NCBI RefSeq assembly: GCF_964059175.1
Contig: NZ_OZ060418.1
Location: 372,001-436,000, forward strand
Origin: Buchnera aphidicola (Brachycaudus tragopogonis)
GTDB lineage: Bacteria > Pseudomonadota > Gammaproteobacteria > Enterobacterales > Enterobacteriaceae
Length of the DNA stretch: 64,000 bases
Direction: 5' to 3'
The translations under genes and the position numbers were made by a program. Under the pieces are notes generated by a model. It ran no database searches. It was not told the origin of the DNA and saw only the letters and a list, made by a program, of their open reading frames with translations. Shown here one piece after another: positions 63,541 to 64,000 of this stretch. Numbering within the stretch: the first letter of the stretch is position 1; every line of letters starts with the position of its first letter.

Positions 63541-64000
63541 ATAATATAAATATACCAGTTCAACCATTATTAATAGGAAAATTTGGCAAATCTTATGGAA
63601 TATTAGGATGGATAACTATTTTTTCTTTTACAGAAGAAAAAGAAAAAATATTTGATTATTTTCCATGGTTTTTTTTTAAAAAAAAATGGACAAAAGTTCA
63701 AGTTAAAAACTGGAAAAAATATAAAAATCATTTTATTGTTTATATAAAAGGTATTTCTAATCGTTCAGATGCTAGAGAACTAACTAATTTAAATATTGTT
63801 ATTAGTAAACACACATTGCCTAAATTAAAAAAAAATGAATATTATTGGAACGATATTATTAACTACAAGGTAGTGAATACATATCAGCATTACTTAGGTA
63901 AAGTAATAGATTTAATACGTACAAAAAATAACGATATCTTAATAGTAAGCAATACATTAGCAATATCTAAAAAAAACATCTTTATTCCATTCATTGAAAA
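63537..64000 (+). CDS. rimM: RimM, 16S rRNA processing factor (cut by window edge; apparent AUA start)
   Basis: About 154 residues are visible before the window ends (E. coli RimM has 182). The frame matches Rim[25 protein letters not shown], the PRC-barrel start [12 protein letters not shown] and [18 protein letters not shown]. No ATG, GTG or TTG exists in frame before a TTG near 63816, deep in the protein. The AAAGAGGT at 63523-63530 ends seven bases before ATA at 63537, which overlaps the rpsP stop as ATAA. An ancestral ATGA mutated to ATAA would explain this. ATT at 63531 is too close to the ribosome-binding site. Confidence 0.88.
   Translation, partial: MNNINIPVQPLLIGKFGKSYGILGWITIFSFTEEKEKIFDYFPWFFFKKKWTKVQVKNWKKYKNHFIVYIKGISNRSDARELTNLNIVISKHTLPKLKKNEYYWNDIINYKVVNTYQHYLGKVIDLIRTKNNDILIVSNTLAISKKNIFIPFIE

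Overview
This window is an ordinary chromosomal segment of an aphid primary endosymbiont, Buchnera aphidicola, or something extremely close to it. Four things point there. Base composition is strongly A+T-biased, with Lys/Asn/Ile-rich proteins. Nearly every gene has its closest match in Escherichia coli and sits in E. coli-like local order. Many operon members have been cleanly deleted. No transposons, phage genes, CRISPR arrays or foreign islands are visible. I see about 62 protein genes, two of them cut by the window ends, and one tRNA.

Layout. (1) 1-9.5 kb: flagellar hook-basal-body cluster, flgN (partial) and flgA leftward, flgBCDEFGHIJK rightward; flgM, flgL and flagellin are missing. 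(2) 9.6-13.6 kb: divergent rne and rluC. (3) 13.7-21.1 kb: rpmF-fabD-fabG-acpP-tmk-holB-ycfH-ptsG-hinT-lpoB, a shrunken E. coli 24-25 min cluster without plsX, fabH, fabF, pabC and mltG. (4) 21.4-31.7 kb: porin-asnS-pncB leftward, pyrD-rlmL-uup rightward, trhO leftward. (5) 31.7-39.4 kb: pepA-valS leftward, argI-pyrB-pyrI-ridA rightward. (6) 39.5-55.6 kb, all leftward: greA, rlmE-ftsH, glmM, secG-tRNA-Leu, nusA-infB-rbfA-truB-rpsO-pnp and deaD. (7) 56.0-64.0 kb: ibaG-murA, rplU-rpmA-obgE, leftward rplM-rpsI, then pheA, ffh, rpsP-rimM (cut by the window end).

Functionally the window combines a flagellar export/hook structure without filament, translation and RNA-turnover machinery (RNase E, PNPase, DeaD, NusA, IF2, RbfA, ribosome modification and assembly factors), pyrimidine and arginine/citrulline steps, phenylalanine synthesis for the host (PheA with an altered feedback site), glucose PTS import and a minimal envelope set.

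The most interesting observations are these. A tiny conserved ORF just upstream of deaD looks like the E. coli small protein YrbN. rimM has no ATG/GTG/TTG start and appears to begin at AUA behind a perfect ribosome-binding site. In RNase E, islands resembling the membrane, enolase and PNPase contact sites survive in an otherwise eroded tail. Several unexplained intergenic RNA-like structures remain. Gene assignments rest on recalled family sequences, not on searches.
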